Assembly: GCA_963514095.1 (NCBI GenBank)
Contig: OY741273.1
Span: forward strand, 21,428,046-21,492,045
Direction of reading: 5' to 3'
Length of the DNA: 64,000 bases
DNA from: Eutrigla gurnardus
Lineage: Eukaryota > Chordata > Actinopteri > Perciformes > Triglidae
In this document: in pieces, positions 1-12,500 of the stretch
Layout: each line of letters opens with the position of its first letter
Numbering within the stretch: position 1 is the stretch's first letter
Notes under the pieces: model-generated
Told to the model about the DNA's origin: nothing
Databases searched by the model: none
Seen by the model: the letters and a program-made list of their open reading frames with translations, nothing else
Made by a program: the position numbers and the translations under genes

Positions 1-438
1 ATTCCAAAGAGTTTGAAGCGAATCACCTGGCTGTCTCCCAAATTCTCCTTTCATTTTCTTTTGCTTTTACACTCCTTCTGTCTTTCTCACATAGCTGTCA
101 GTCCATCAGGCGGTTATCAAGGGGATTTTGAACATTGCTTTCAGTGTGATAACCAGGTCTCTGCTTGAGCTGATAGCCTGCTGGACCTTCATCAGGCCGC
201 CATCCAAACACAGAGGGGGAGGAGGAAGAGGAGGGGTGGGGGGGTTGACTTGATTAACCTTCATCTTGCTGGCAGAGATAGAAGCCAAATCGGCATCGCC
301 CTCTCTGCACATGCACTTTCACCTGCTTAACCTTCCAGTTTGTGAATACAGGAGTCCGAGACCCGGTGTCTAGGGAGAGTGGTTTGCTGTAGAGATTAAC
401 GTGTTTGTTGGGTGGATTTGCGTCTGGTGTTCATGCGT

Positions 439-458
439 TTGTGTGTGTGTGTGTGTGT
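439..458. repeat. (GT)n microsatellite
   Basis: A short GT tract in the downstream flank. Confidence 0.85.
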
Positions 459-2039
459 TCAGTGAGGTCAAAGGTCAGCCTATCAGGTGGGGCCAGCAGT
501 GTGGCCGGTGGCTCTGGATAAGGAGCAATTGAGCGGTCAAGTAGGTGACCTCCCTCCGGCTTCATTTGGGAACCGGCCACCCGCCAGCACCCTTTGGCCC
601 GGAGGCGAGATTAGTCTGGCGGGGGTGATAAAGCTCCGCGTTCTCCCAACAGATCGACAATCACTGAGGATTATGCCCCTGGAGAGGGACGGTTTCCCAC
701 ACAAAGCAGGTGGAGAGAGACGCAAAGGGGGCTTACTTAAAGGCTCTTCTCGTTCTTGGTTGGACGGCTGTAGTATCGGGCGAAAAACATACCGATTTAG
801 ATTCGCTGCAGTTGTCACCATCAAACAATGGCTTTGGTTTTCCCAGAAAGGCAGCTGCATAGCATGTTTAAAACCAGTACATAGTTTAGCTTTGCTGGGA
901 ATGTCTTTCAATTTTGTCCTCCTAACCTTTAGACAGATGTTCAGGGACCATGACGTTGAAAACATGCCATGTTTTATGAGGTGACAAATACGGAGTTCAT
1001 AAAAAGAGGGAAACCTCTCCGTCGTCCGGATCTCCTCTGAAGTCGCCTTTATCCTCCCTCCATGTCCAACGGAACCAACAAATAACTCCCAGTTAATAAA
1101 GAACAAAGCCTGAGCTCCTTTCATTCATGTGCTGGAACCCTGAAGTTATCTAGAAATCACCCAGAGGTGCTTTATGTGAGAACACGAGTGTCCAAATCAC
1201 AGCAGAAAACACAGCACACAACAAATGGAGTAAACCCAATCAAAACTGAAATGCAACAGCATACGAAGAGAGAAAGTCAATAAAAGCATGAGTGGAAATG
1301 ACAATGGTGGGTGGATGTTGTAAACACATAAAAAGAGCAAAAGTATCATAACCCATATGTCCCATCAGACCACCAAAAACCAAGCCAAGAGAGGAAGAGA
1401 GGCCAACCATCAATCAAGCAGGCTTATGAAGCCTGCTAGGCAGGTGCTGCCAATCACTTGATTAGATGGTTTGGGTCAAACAGCCTGACCTGAAAATAGG
1501 AAATACAAGATCCCAGAGCCAAAGACAGGGATATTATGCCAATGGTGCGAAATTGGAAGAAAACAAACATGTGAGGGTGAATAAGAGGAGAGTCATTTAC
1601 ATGAAGGGAGATCTGTAACTGGAGGGAGACGACGCCTTTTCGGTAACTCCCGATGGTGAGGGTTGTCACATACATTCAAAGAACTGCAAGAGACTTGCTT
1701 GTTCATGACTACATTGCAAACCTTCCACGTGATCGCAGTGTAATCTACATCATGTCCTCATGGTCAGGCTACCCAGGCGCCAGCCCTCGCCTTCACTAAA
1801 CAAGGGTACACAAAGAAATCTCAAGTTGTGTGCTACACGTGTGAAAGGGAAACTCTGGACAATGTTCAGCCCTGAATTTCCAGACATTTTCAGTTTCGCG
1901 CAAATTAAGAATTTGATTTGATATGGCACTAAATAAAAGGTGGGTGGAAATAATGAATTGCTGTATCAAATTCTCCAAAAGCCATCCAATTATTGTGAGG
2001 GTCAAAATGTTTTTAACACTTTTCTGGCACCAGAGGAAA

Positions 2040-2285
2040 AGTCAGTAGCATTCATTGTGGGAAAAATTAACACCCCATAATTGTCCAGATATTTGACTCA
2101 GTACCAGGTTCTAGGACACATTGTCTGGGAGTCATGAACGGCTGTACCGGCTGTACCAAATCTCATAGCAACCCATCTAATAGTTGTTCAGATATGACCA
2201 TCTGGTAACAAATGACGGACAGACCGACCGACCATCAGACCGACTTTGCCATCCAGAGAACCATGGTGCTAGAGTGGATGAAAGA
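2040..2285. repeat. degenerate fish interspersed repeat
   Basis: The plus strand carries a string I know from many fish genomes: a TACCAAATCTCATAGCAACC-type segment, then AATAGTTGTTCAGATAT, then GACCGACCGACC and TTGCCATCCAGAG. This reads like the 3' part of a dispersed element. I cannot name the family with certainty. The left boundary is approximate. Confidence 0.5.
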
Positions 2286-3590
2286 AAAATGGAAGTAATA
2301 AGTAACAAAAAAACTCCAGGGAGACATTTTTGCTGCCGTCTTTTGTTTCTCCAAGTTGCCCTTGCACAAGAAAGTAGAAATCTCCTCTGATTTCTTTGAA
2401 AAATCTTCACTGAAGAGTCTTACAGACATCTGTTAGGTCTGTATTTGTATTACTTTCAAGCATCCTTGAGTAAATGTTCTCAGATCTGCCGCCAATTACT
2501 TAAAAAAGAAATCTCGACTCAAACGTGTTCTAGGCTTTGTCTCTCAAGTTGCCACCCATCAATCTTCACTCGCTTCCTCTCTCCTTTATCTCCCGCTCCT
2601 CTCTTTCTTTGTCCCGCCGACTCAGAGCTCTGTTTTCCCGTGTTTGTTTTGTTCTCCGGTTCTCATTCGTCTCCTGTTCATTTCCATGACTCACACAGGA
2701 GGCTCTGTGTGGGATTAAAAAAAAAGCTGCCTTTAGGCCGGGTTAGCAACCCAGAGAGGGTGCTTCTCCCATAAGTGGATTTTCATGTTGTCGGGTGTTT
2801 TTTCTGCGATTCTTCCTGCCTCTGGTGTTTGGTGAACCAAAGCTGCGTTCGGCGGCTACACAGACGGCGCTCGTCTGTGAACTGAGAGATTTCAAACACA
2901 GCTAAATTAAGACACATTATGTCAGGCTGCCAGAATTTGCTCCCGTTCTGTTCCGACATCGGAATGTATATATAGGCTCTTTATGTGTATCGCTGCATGT
3001 GTGTTGTCCATCAAAAGTCCTCAGAAGTAATACCTCGCAGACCAGACACAAGGTCAACTCTATGCTGGAAGCCTCTCGATCAATACGCTCAGACGTTTGA
3101 GAGGCTCTGCTCGGCTTTTTTCCCACTGAAGCTTTCAGCTCTCCTCGTCCCCCCCCCCTGTCAAATGTCTTCCCATACGTCATAACAGTTCTCCTCTCGA
3201 ATCACCCTTCACCACAACAATGACGCCGACCAATCACCTGGAGAGTTCAGAAAGGAAAACTCAACATTTCGGTTGAAGCATCTGGGGATTAAGATGCAAG
3301 CGTCTGAATTATGGATTATCACATTGTTTGGATTTGAGGACGTACTTAAGAACGGGAACACAAAGGACAGAGTAATCATGATGTCAGTATGAGGGGTGGC
3401 GCCCCACTGTGATTGACTTAGAGGACAGGCCGGGAGGGATTTTATCTTTCGAATCAGGAAATTAAATTATGAAACAAAGTGACCCGATGAAAGGTTGCAG
3501 AGACAGCATGGAGCTGCGGGGGTTAAGCCAGTTTCAAGGACTGGCACTTCACCTGAAGCTTTCGTAATTAGATTGGTTGACAAAAGCAAG

Positions 3591-3592
<2 letters not shown>

Positions 3593-3630
<38 letters not shown>
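3593..3630. repeat. (GT)19 microsatellite
   Basis: An uninterrupted GT tract of 38 nt in the downstream flank. Confidence 0.95.
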
Positions 3631-3632
<2 letters not shown>

Positions 3633-4021
3633 AGTGGTGGGATTGTTGTATCTTGACTTGGACTTCTTTTAGCCCCTTTGTGTGGCGGTAAGTGCGAGAT
3701 GGTTCACTGAACTGAGACTGGATTCAGACCAGCTTTACGGGTAATTTAAGGAGCCCATTAATCCCAAAGTTTGTTCATTTCTGTGAACAATGTGCACAAA
3801 GCAAAACATATTGGATGATTCTGCAAAATCTCGTTCACAATCTTTATATATAATATAATTATGATAATAATGATTTTGCATTGAGAAATATCCATATTTA
3901 TATCAAGACTGATTTAAAACCTATTGCTATCGAGATCCTTAGTGTGCTTTAATTGTGCTGTGGAAAGTTTTCTTAGTTTTCTCAAAATTGTATTAAACAA
4001 AATGTGTCAATATCCCGCAGG

Positions 4022-4879
4022 CAACATAAAGGCATGCAGACTGTTTCTACAAACATCTGTGAAAGAATGGGTCGCTCTCAGGAGCTCAGTGAATTCCAGC
4101 GGGGTACTGTGATAGGATGCCATCTGTGCAACAAGTCCAGTCGTGAAATGTCCTCACTCCTAAATATTCCATAGTAGACTGTCAGTGGGATTATGAGAAA
4201 GTGGAAGTGATTGGGAAGCAGCTCAGCCAAGCAGTGGTAGGCCATGTAAAATGAGGTCACCAACTTTCTGCAGAGTCAATCCCTACAGACCTCCAAACTT
4301 CATGTGGCCTTCAGATTAGCTCAAGAACAGCGTAGAGAGCTTCATGGAATGGGTTTCCATGGCGATCAGCTGCATTAAAGCCATACATCAGCAAGTGCAA
4401 TGCAAAGCGTCGGCTGCAGTGGTGTAAAGCACACCACCACTGGACTCTAGAGCAGTGGAGACGCGTTCTCTGGAGTGACGAATCACGCTTCTCCATCTGG
4501 CAATCTGATGGACGAGTCTGGGTTTGGCGGTTGCCAGGACAACGGTACTTGTCCGACTGCATTGTGCCACGTGTAAAGTTTGGTGGAGGGGGATTATGGT
4601 GTGGGGTTGTTTTTCAGGAGCTGGGCTTGGCCCCTTAGTTCCAGTGAAAGGAACTCTGAATGCTTCAGCATACCAAGAGATGTTGGACAATTCCATGTTC
4701 CCAACTTTGTGGAACAGTTTGGGGATCCCCTTCCTGTTCCAACATGACTGAGCACCAGTGCACAAAGCAAGGTCCATAAAGACATGGATGGGAGAGTTTG
4801 GTGTCATGGGAATGGGATGTCACTTAACTTCATATGCAAGTCAAGGCAGGTGAGCGAATACTTTTGGCAATATAGTGTA
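4022..4879 (+). mobile_element. Tc1-like DNA transposon, truncated and internally deleted
   Basis: The right end reads ACTTTTGGCAATATAGTGTA, the terminal inverted repeat of a widespread fish Tc1-like family, abutting a TA. The left end begins inside the leader (GTTTCTACAAACATCTGTGA) with no left inverted repeat found. After GAGAGTTTGGTGT near 4803 the sequence jumps directly to the terminal region (AATGGGATGTCACTTAACTT), so the last part of the transposase is deleted. It cannot move by itself. Confidence 0.85.
4067..4803 (+). pseudogene. Tc1-like transposase remnant
   Basis: The frame starts ATG with MGRSQELSEFQRGTVIGCH (the paired-type DNA-binding N terminus) and stops at TAG after about 35 codons (SSLLNIP-stop). 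Later segments in shifted frames give WSDESRFSIW, MVWGCFSGAGLGPLVPVKG and the FQHD catalytic motif, immediately followed by TGA where Cys is usual. The final catalytic region is missing because of the internal deletion. Clearly dead. Confidence 0.85.
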
Positions 4880-5987
4880 TTTTCCTGCATTGACAGCAGA
4901 AACTTCAGATATGGAAGTACAATACCAGGCTAGCTTAATGCCACATTCCAAATATATAATGTTTTGTTAGATCAGTGACATATAACCTCAGCAATGGTCT
5001 TTTTTCCACCATCTGTACTGTATTTCGACTCTTCAAAAGGATCGTGCAGGGCCAGAATGCCGGAGGAGACCATTTTCTTGGGCCATCTCCCTGAGAAATT
5101 GAAGTCCAAAGAGAGGCTTTACTGACAGAGGTGTTGAATTGTGCTGATTCTGTTAAGAGGCAACATTCCAGCGGAATCATGGCCACTACCTGAACCTTCA
5201 ACATGACTCTGCTTACTTTGGTTAGCCAAGTGAAGCAGACGGCCAGCTTCTCCTTTCCATGTGACCTGCACTCTCACTCTCCCCTCGTCTGGGTTTCTTC
5301 CTTTCACTTCATGTCTTGTTCTCTTGCTCGTTTTTTTGCCTGCATGGGTTTGGATTTAGCACTTCTCTTTGTCTTGCACCCTCGCTGCTCAAGTCTATTT
5401 CCTTCAGAAGCACTACTTCTTCTTCTTGTTCGGCAGGTTAGTAGCGTCTCCTCTTCACCCGACCATGAGGATGACATTTGTGATTCAGAGTGAAAATCCT
5501 GTCAATAATTGTTTGTTTCTCTGCATGCTCAAATAAACCTTTTGCATACATGCATGTTTTATAAGTGCATATTTTATTCCATCTTTTTTTGAACGGTCAA
5601 ACACGATGAAGTTGTTAAAAATCCTGGAAGTTTTGCCCAATTTAGGGCAAATGTATCAAACTCAGCCGTGCTAATCTTTTTTTTTCTCCTCCCCCTCTGA
5701 GCTTGCCAACAATCTGCGAAGGAGGCACACTTTCCCCCTCGGAGGCCGATAAACATCTCCCACTGCAAACTTCGGAGCTTTAATGGGTGCATGCCTTGTG
5801 CTGGTGATTTCTCAGGAAATGTGTACAACACCATTTGGCTCGATGTTGGCTCGAGGTCCATTTCTAAAATTGTCCTTTCCTCCCCCTCCCCTCCCCTCTC
5901 TCCCCCACGTCTCTTATCAAAGACTCAGGACAATCAGTGGTTTATCGGTGCTGGAAGTGAGTGCAGGAAGCAGATGCTGTTCTGATT

Positions 5988-5990
<3 letters not shown>

Positions 5991-6022
<32 letters not shown>
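5991..6022. repeat. (CA)16 microsatellite
   Basis: An uninterrupted CA tract downstream of epha4. Confidence 0.95.
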
Positions 6023-6025
<3 letters not shown>

Positions 6026-6158
6026 AAATGTCAAGTGAATTGCGCTCGCCACTGCTCCAAGGCCTGAGAGGAGTTGAGGGCCAAGTGTTGGGAGTCCAGA
6101 GTCATGATATCTGCCGAGCATGTGCTGCACAGGGCATACACTGCCAACAGACAGGCCA

Positions 6159-6160
<2 letters not shown>

Positions 6161-6187
<27 letters not shown>
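6161..6187. repeat. (GT)n microsatellite
   Basis: A GT tract about 140 nt after the (CA)n at 5991; the two are complementary and could pair in single strands. Confidence 0.95.
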
Positions 6188-6190
<3 letters not shown>

Positions 6191-6454
6191 TCTTGGGTTA
6201 GAACCATACATTAGAGTGACAAATGAGGACAAGAAGCTGCAAGATCTGCTACCTTGGCCTCTTCCTTCTGTTACGTAAGCCCTCCATTATGTGCAGTCGT
6301 ATAACGAGGTAATCAATGCATTATTGTTATGCAATCATCTTTCCTCTAATGACTGCCATAACTGATGGCACTTTGCATCAGACACTCTGATACGGCGCAT
6401 GTGTTCATGTGTGCATATGAATGAGAGGCAGGGAGATCGTCGTATGGTTTCTAC

Positions 6455-6460
6455 TTTATT
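6455..6460 (-). terminator. epha4: candidate distal poly(A) signal AATAAA
   Basis: The plus strand reads TTTATT, giving AATAAA in the sense of the gene. It is the last such signal before sequence loses its UTR-like A-rich character. Others occur at 7421-7426, 8778-8783 and 10399-10404, so alternative ends are possible. Confidence 0.4.
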
Positions 6461-7581
6461 AAGAATGCACTTTGGCACCCCATGATTTTCTTCACTTTAG
6501 GCTATTATTTTACAAACTAGATATAAAAGGACATAAATAAATGACATAAGTTACATGTACCTAGAGCTCCTTGACAAAAAACAAAATAAAACAAACAAGG
6601 CCAAAAAAAAACATGTCAGAAAAAATGTACAAAAAAAAAAAGATTGAGAGAATGTTAGATCTACATGGCTAGATCATATGGCATCGGAAGGCATACAATG
6701 ACAAACATTAACTCTTGCGGTTTAGTTCATTTTTTTTCTTCTTTTTTTTTCTCAAATTGTCCAACATTTAAGTAAAGGAAAAAAGTATTTTACAGTACAT
6801 TCTGGTTTCCTTCTCCTTCCCAACATGTCTTGCATATTTCCAAACAGGTCCTTTTTTTCTCTCCGTCGGATAAAAACCCCAAAAGAACGACGCGTCGCCA
6901 AAAAACAAGGAAAGAGCAGTAGAGCTGTATTAAGGACGGAGGTGCTGTTGTAATATATGGAGCGTCATTTTCGAGGTCAAAAACATTCGCGCTAGTATAG
7001 ATAAAGGAAGAAAAGTAACATAGTCCATTGGGTTAAACCTGTAGCTGTATGATGTGCTCTGGCAAAAGAAAAAAAACGAACAGATTTCCCTTCTTAGACT
7101 CAAATTCTTCACTTCTCTGATCCTTTTGTCATGTACAGGTGCATCATCTCAAACTGCTCCCATTTCCACAGAGGGAGCTGGTTTCCGACATCCCCCCCCC
7201 CCCCTCCCCTCGACTCGTTGAGCTCCAAACTCATCTGTGTTGGGTTGTTTCTATGCACAGGAGGCTTTTAGTCACACTGCGTCTGTGTCTCCGTGTGTCC
7301 ATTTGCAAGCCGCCGCCGCTGCTGCCAAAGCAGAAATGGGTCCATTCCAGAAAAGCTGTTTAATAAATGGTGTCACTGCGTAGAGTTTGCACGGTGGAAG
7401 CAACACACCTTACATCGTTATTTATTTTAGACGACACAAAGCAAAAAAAAACAAACAAAAAAAAAAACAGTTTTTTTCTTCATCATGTCAAAAACAATAC
7501 ATCTCTGTCTTCTCTTCCTCGACAGTGGCATGAAAACAGACAATTACTGATAGTACTTCAAAGACGTTGTCAGTCATACGG

Positions 7582-7583
<2 letters not shown>

Positions 7584-7622
<39 letters not shown>
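7584..7622. repeat. (CA)n microsatellite within the inferred 3' UTR
   Basis: In the sense of epha4 it is a (TG)n tract of about 38 nt. UG repeats in 3' UTRs can be bound by TDP-43 or CELF proteins. Confidence 0.95.
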
Positions 7623-7623
<1 letters not shown>

Positions 7624-10299
7624 TCGTGCACACGCATCATCACGCTCACGCGCTCCATTCAAACGCTTGTTACTTTACATGCAACAGAACAAAACAATAA
7701 TAAAAAAAAAACAACCACAAAAAAAAAAGAAACTTTCCAAATAGAAGTACATTATCCGCTGGAGCCGGGCTTCTCGATTATATTACATTCTTCTTATTGT
7801 CTCTTATTTTTTAAGCTCTTAAATCATTCATAGTTATTCCAGTACATTGCCGGATGGCTAGTTTAGTGGAGTCGCTGCGATACGACGTTTTCCGGACGCT
7901 TTTGTCCTCCGTGGAGAGGAGGGGAGAGCAGGAGGAGGAAGACAAAGAGGAAGAATTTGTGGCGAGCTAGACTGGGATCCCGTTGGTGAAGGACGGCGGC
8001 AGCTGCAGAGAGGGGAAGAGGGAGACGGAAAAAGAGAGGCTGCATCAGTCATGGTGGTTTTGAATACAAACAATTTCTGCTTGGCATCCAGTCGTGACCG
8101 ACAGTGCTCTTCAGCTCCAACTCAAAACATTCGACTTATCTGCTGAACAAAGTCAGGGAGGAGGGGGATTTTGTGGTAACGACGTATTAACTTGTGCACA
8201 CCACATGCTGCTGTGTGTACACAATGTATGAAACATGCCCTTGACTTGTTGGCACACATCAAACTGCACACCAATAGGCATTTAACTAGCTTGTGTATTA
8301 GATGAACACTCTCATAGATGTGACAGCCAACTGAAATATATCCTTTGTAAAGCACTGCTCAGGCAGCGGTAGGATTAATGCAGCACATTTCAATATTTAA
8401 TCTAGCTATTATTTCATGTTTTAAAAGCCTTTTTTTGTTTGTAGAACATTTCATACTGTTTTTCAATACCTTTGAATAGTAAAATGGACAAAATAGTAGA
8501 AACTTGTTTATCATATATGATAATAAATTGGCAATGTTCTAATTGTGGGCTGTTCGTCAAACACGCTATTTAAAAACATCCCCGTAGCTGGGGATTTTGC
8601 ATAATTTTTGGCCAAAACAGTGAAGCAATAACATAATTAATGAGGCAGATTTAATAGAAGAATCGTTAGTTGGAGTGCTATTCATCACCATCACACTCTT
8701 CAGCCTCCAAAATCACCTCAAAATGAAATTTGAACCTCTCTAAACAACAAATATGAAAGATTATTTTGATACATGACTTTATTGCCGGGCTGTTGCATTT
8801 TAGACCACATTTCTTTTAACTAGTATTAGGGAATCTAATTATCTAGCGACTACATGTATAATATAAAATAAACCAATCAATACAGTCACATAAATGATCT
8901 GCTATTCTTTGTTCACTCGTGTGCATTACCTCGGCTTTTAAACTCATAAAATGGACATCTGGCCGCGGATCGACCATAAAGAGAGAACAAAGAGTGATCA
9001 AAGTGGGAGTGTGACTTCTATCACAAGGTACCATGACAACATTGTGGCGGCTCATGAGAAAGCACTGATTGGGAGACAGCGGCTGATTAATTCTTCTCAT
9101 TAACATGCCAGCAGCATCAGGCCCACAGACTGATCACAGACCAGTGGCTATTGATCTGCTATGGCTGCCTGAGGTGGTGCGACGCACTTGTTAATTAACA
9201 CAGTTTCTGGAGCTGAAGGGGTCGGTGTTGGGTGGGGGGGGGGGCTAATGAATCTTTAAGGCACTCTGAGGCAAAACATAGTGACATTTGAAGTGTTTAA
9301 TCCAGTAACTTTGTTCTATTTTAATGTTTTTTTTCAAGTCCAAGTATGAAAAATAAAATTCTATTGAGCCTCACCTTGATGACGGTTTGAGTTATCCTCC
9401 ATGTATTTTCTTTGCGATGACGATGCTGATGATTCTGATTCATTCTGCATCCATATTGCATTTGTTTGTTGCATCCTCCTGTCCGAATAAATCCTGCCAA
9501 TACATTCCTTCGTTCCCGCGTCCAATTTTGGGAAGCCAATTCAACAGGTCCAAACAGCTGTCCATCAAAAGTGGTGAGGAAGATTCAGTGGGCCCTGCAG
9601 TGTCTTTGATTCAGATGGGGGAGATGGACGGAAGAATCCAAATAGTCTGTTTATGCGAAGTTTAGGAGGGGTATTTTTTTTGGGTGGGGGGCGGGGGGGG
9701 GGGCAAGGGAGTGGGAAGGCTCCTCTGGAAGATCAAAGACATTCTCAGCAACGTCCTGAGGGCAACAAAATACAGCGTTCTGGGAGGGAAAAACAAGGAC
9801 AGAACCAAAAAAAAAGAAGAAAAAAAGCTCCTCAAAACACGCCCTCCCGTGCACGCTCGGAGTCCAACACTCAACTTCTCAGAGCAGAGTTTCTATACGG
9901 CGGCCGGGATCCTCCATTTTGTCGACGGGATATCAAACAGATCCAGCCGAGAGAGAGAAACAGTGGCGGCCGGGGCGGCCAGCGAGTCCCACAGAAACAA
10001 GTCATGTACAATGAACACAGTCACAGGAAATCAAAAAAATCTGCTCTGCGGATTATTCCAGAGAGAAAGTTCCAGAAACAACACTCTGCCCAAGAGGAGG
10101 AAGAAAGGTAGGATCCCCCCCTCCTCCCTCGCTTTTCCTTCCAGACCATTAAAGGCACTCCAGATTGGCCTCTCGGAAGCACTTTTCCAGCCGTCCATAC
10201 ATCTGTCCATAAATGCTGCAGACAGAAGCGTCCCATTCACCAAAACAACAAAAAAAAGGGAAAGGTAAAGGTCTGATTTTTTTTTCTTCTTTTTTTTAA

Positions 10300-10306
10300 A
10301 AAGTGC
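10300..10306 (-). promoter_or_regulatory. second candidate miR-17/miR-430-type seed match (7-mer)
   Basis: The sense strand reads GCACTTT, about 60 nt beyond the first site. The base after it is T, so it is a 7-mer, not an 8-mer. Closely paired sites of this kind often act together. Confidence 0.45.
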
Positions 10307-10363
10307 CGTTTTCACCACTTTTTTTCTTCTTCATCAACATCTTCTTTTCTTTAAGATCCAATT

Positions 10364-10371
10364 TAAAGTGC
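10364..10371 (-). promoter_or_regulatory. candidate miR-17/miR-430-type seed match (8-mer)
   Basis: The sense strand reads GCACTTTA, complementary to the miR-17/20/93/106 seed AAAGUGC with an A opposite position 1. The core GCACTT also matches the fish miR-430 seed. It lies about 150 nt after the stop codon, in a good position for microRNA action. Site function is inferred. Confidence 0.5.
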
Positions 10372-10447
10372 ATGAATGAGGTAAACTATTTCTTCATAGT
10401 TTATTTGTCTCTCTTTTTTTTTTATATTTAATCTTTTTTTTTTGTTA

Positions 10448-10457
10448 TTTATTTATT
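10448..10457 (-). terminator. candidate proximal poly(A) signals (overlapping AATAAA)
   Basis: The sense strand reads AATAAATAAATAAC about 60 nt after the stop. It could give a very short 3' UTR that omits both microRNA seed matches. It also fits a simple A-rich tract without function. Confidence 0.25.
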
Positions 10458-10517
10458 TTTTTCCATAAGAAATGAAGTCGATTTGCTTCCTTTTTCCTTT
10501 TTCTTTGTTTAAATCTC

Positions 10518-10632
10518 TCAGACGGGAACCATTCGGCCTTGCATTTGTTGCATTTGGGACAGCATTCCCTGGACGCTTGTCAGGATCTTGTTCTGGTGCG
10601 CTGCCAAGGTGATGCCTATGCGAGCCATGTCC
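10518..10632 (-). CDS. epha4: epha4 coding exon 17: end of SAM and PDZ-binding C terminus
   Basis: The coding part is 115 nt including TGA at 10520-10518, residues 952-989. It reads EDMARIGITLAAHQNKIL and then SSV-type helix residues, ending MQGRMVPV. The last residues are a class II PDZ ligand that Eph receptors use to bind scaffold proteins. The acceptor is TTTGCAG/GGACATG. The tail is the strongest single mark distinguishing EphA4 from other EphA receptors. Confidence 0.97.
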
Positions 10633-12439
10633 CTGCAAAGAAGAAGGGGGGAAACAGGCCTTTTAGGACCGGGGACAACAATAACAAACATACGTAGACC
10701 TGATCCACATGATGAGTTTTACAGCCTTCCAGTGGAAACGGCCCTGACAGTTTAACTGCTGTGGAAGGACTTTCATTTGCCAACGCAGCGATCCTAATCC
10801 TGTAATCTAAATAGCTGAGTAATGTAAATATTACAGACAAGTGACAGAAATGGAGAAACACATGTAGACTAGTTCTTATCAGAAAACAGTGTCGTAAGAG
10901 TTTCACATTATTTGCTTTCTTGCTGACAGCTTAGCTCTGCTAAAGATTTAAGCAGAAGTAAAAAACCAATAACACGCTGAAACTATACAGTGGTCTATAA
11001 AGCACTTCAGCCATTAACTTCTTCCTTTTCTATTAGAAAGAACATGTTTACTTGGCAGCTGCAAACAGACGAGTGTTATCGATCTACAACTGATAACTTA
11101 TTTGTTATCGATTACAAATAAGTGTATATCACCCAAAATATTAAACTCCTCCTTTTGCTGCTTTTTTAAGCTTCAACGTCTTTCAAGAGTGGATTATATA
11201 TATATTTTTTTATTTGAAAATAACAAGTCTTAATATTTTCAAAAATGTAAGTAAATATTATTGTAATTTCTTCTGGAATAACTCATCTTGAGTTTTAAGA
11301 CATTTACACACCAGGGCTGTGAGTAACAACCAACATGGAAATGTGAAATACTCGCCATATAGTGTCTTTATTAACCATGTGGACTGTTCTGTGTGAAAGT
11401 ACTCATGACAAAAACACCCGTTGAAGAAAAAAACTTTTTTTCTGTGCGGCTAGCTTGCACCTTCTTCTCCTTTCCTTTCTTTTCTGTTTACTTCTTCCCC
11501 TTCATACTCACTCTTGCGTCATGTGGACCACAGCCTCTGGAGTGGTGTAGCCGGCGGCGGTGAAGTTGTCGCTGTACCTCTCCATGCCGATGGCCTGCAG
11601 CCAGTCCTCCACTGTGCCCACGGCCGAGGTCGCCTCGGGACTCCCTGGCTCCAGCAGCGTGGTGTTAGGCCTTGTGGGTGGAGGAGAGGAAAGTGGAGTG
11701 TTCAATTCATGATCTTGGGTTTCTCTGATTCTGCAGCAGTCATCATTTTCATCCGCTCCCGTACTTGTTGTGTCTAACTGTCTACGCAAATAGAGAATAA
11801 AAGTAATGAAAAGTTATTGCTTTTGACTTGAAAAGTAGCTATCCACTTTCTCACACAGTCTGGAACGCCACTGATTCCTGACTATGATGCTGTCCTGTAG
11901 CACGAGAAGGGCGTGAGCCACCCACAAGCTATAAAATGCACCATTTCTCTCCAGCTTCTCCTCCTTGATGGACTCAGCAGGTCTGCCGGGATTGCATTTT
12001 TGTGTCCCTGTTTTGTGGGTCCTACCAGAAACCGGGGCCAAGCCAAACACCGTTCCTCCCTGGTGTTACCGACGCAGTTAGTTAATCCTTATTTCACAAA
12101 AAACACTCAGCGCCCGGGGGCCACACCTCCGCATGTTCACATTCAGATATATCCGTCAGCAGAATTAGCTCCCTCTTTTTTCCCCACTTCTCTTTTTTCC
12201 TATCTTTCTTTCCCAGCAGTGCCGTCGGGCCATGAAACATTTACACGGGGGCCGGCGAGTCTGAGGCGGCGGTGGGTCTCGTCCCGCTCCGGTGACTCTC
12301 TCGCTCTCGCTAAACGCAAACTCTATCTCTCTTTATCACTCGCTCTCCTTGTCGGCTAGATGTGTGAAAACAGGATGTCGGACTCTTTTAATAAGTCATC
12401 TCAACTCAGTAGATGGGAAAGATTAGACATAGGGATCCC

Positions 12440-12500
<61 letters not shown>

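Larger units (their letters stand above)
1..6434. other. downstream flank, no gene recognised
   Basis: Apart from two transposon-derived repeats and dinucleotide tracts I see no exon-like segment here. Open frames are short, lack recognisable domains and lie opposite to or inside repeats. Confidence 0.6.
6435..10517 (-). other. epha4: epha4 3' UTR (extent inferred)
   Basis: This AT-rich, low-coding stretch follows the stop codon. It has many A-runs in the sense strand, a (TG)n tract and several AATAAA signals. Its first 250 nt include a segment (10355-10390) that resembles, from memory, the mammalian EPHA4 3' UTR. About 4 kb is in line with the long human 3' UTR, but the true end and any splicing need transcript data. 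Plus-strand open frames here look like chance products of low-complexity sequence. Confidence 0.55.

Noticed and set aside
537..1124. 195-residue open frame on the minus strand (and an overlapping plus-strand frame)
   Set aside because: No recognisable domain, no splice context, low-complexity composition and an equally long frame on the other strand; likely chance.
9684..10268. 194-residue plus-strand frame antisense to the 3' UTR
   Set aside because: Lysine-rich because of A/T runs; overlaps another long frame in the next phase. Typical of low-complexity UTR.
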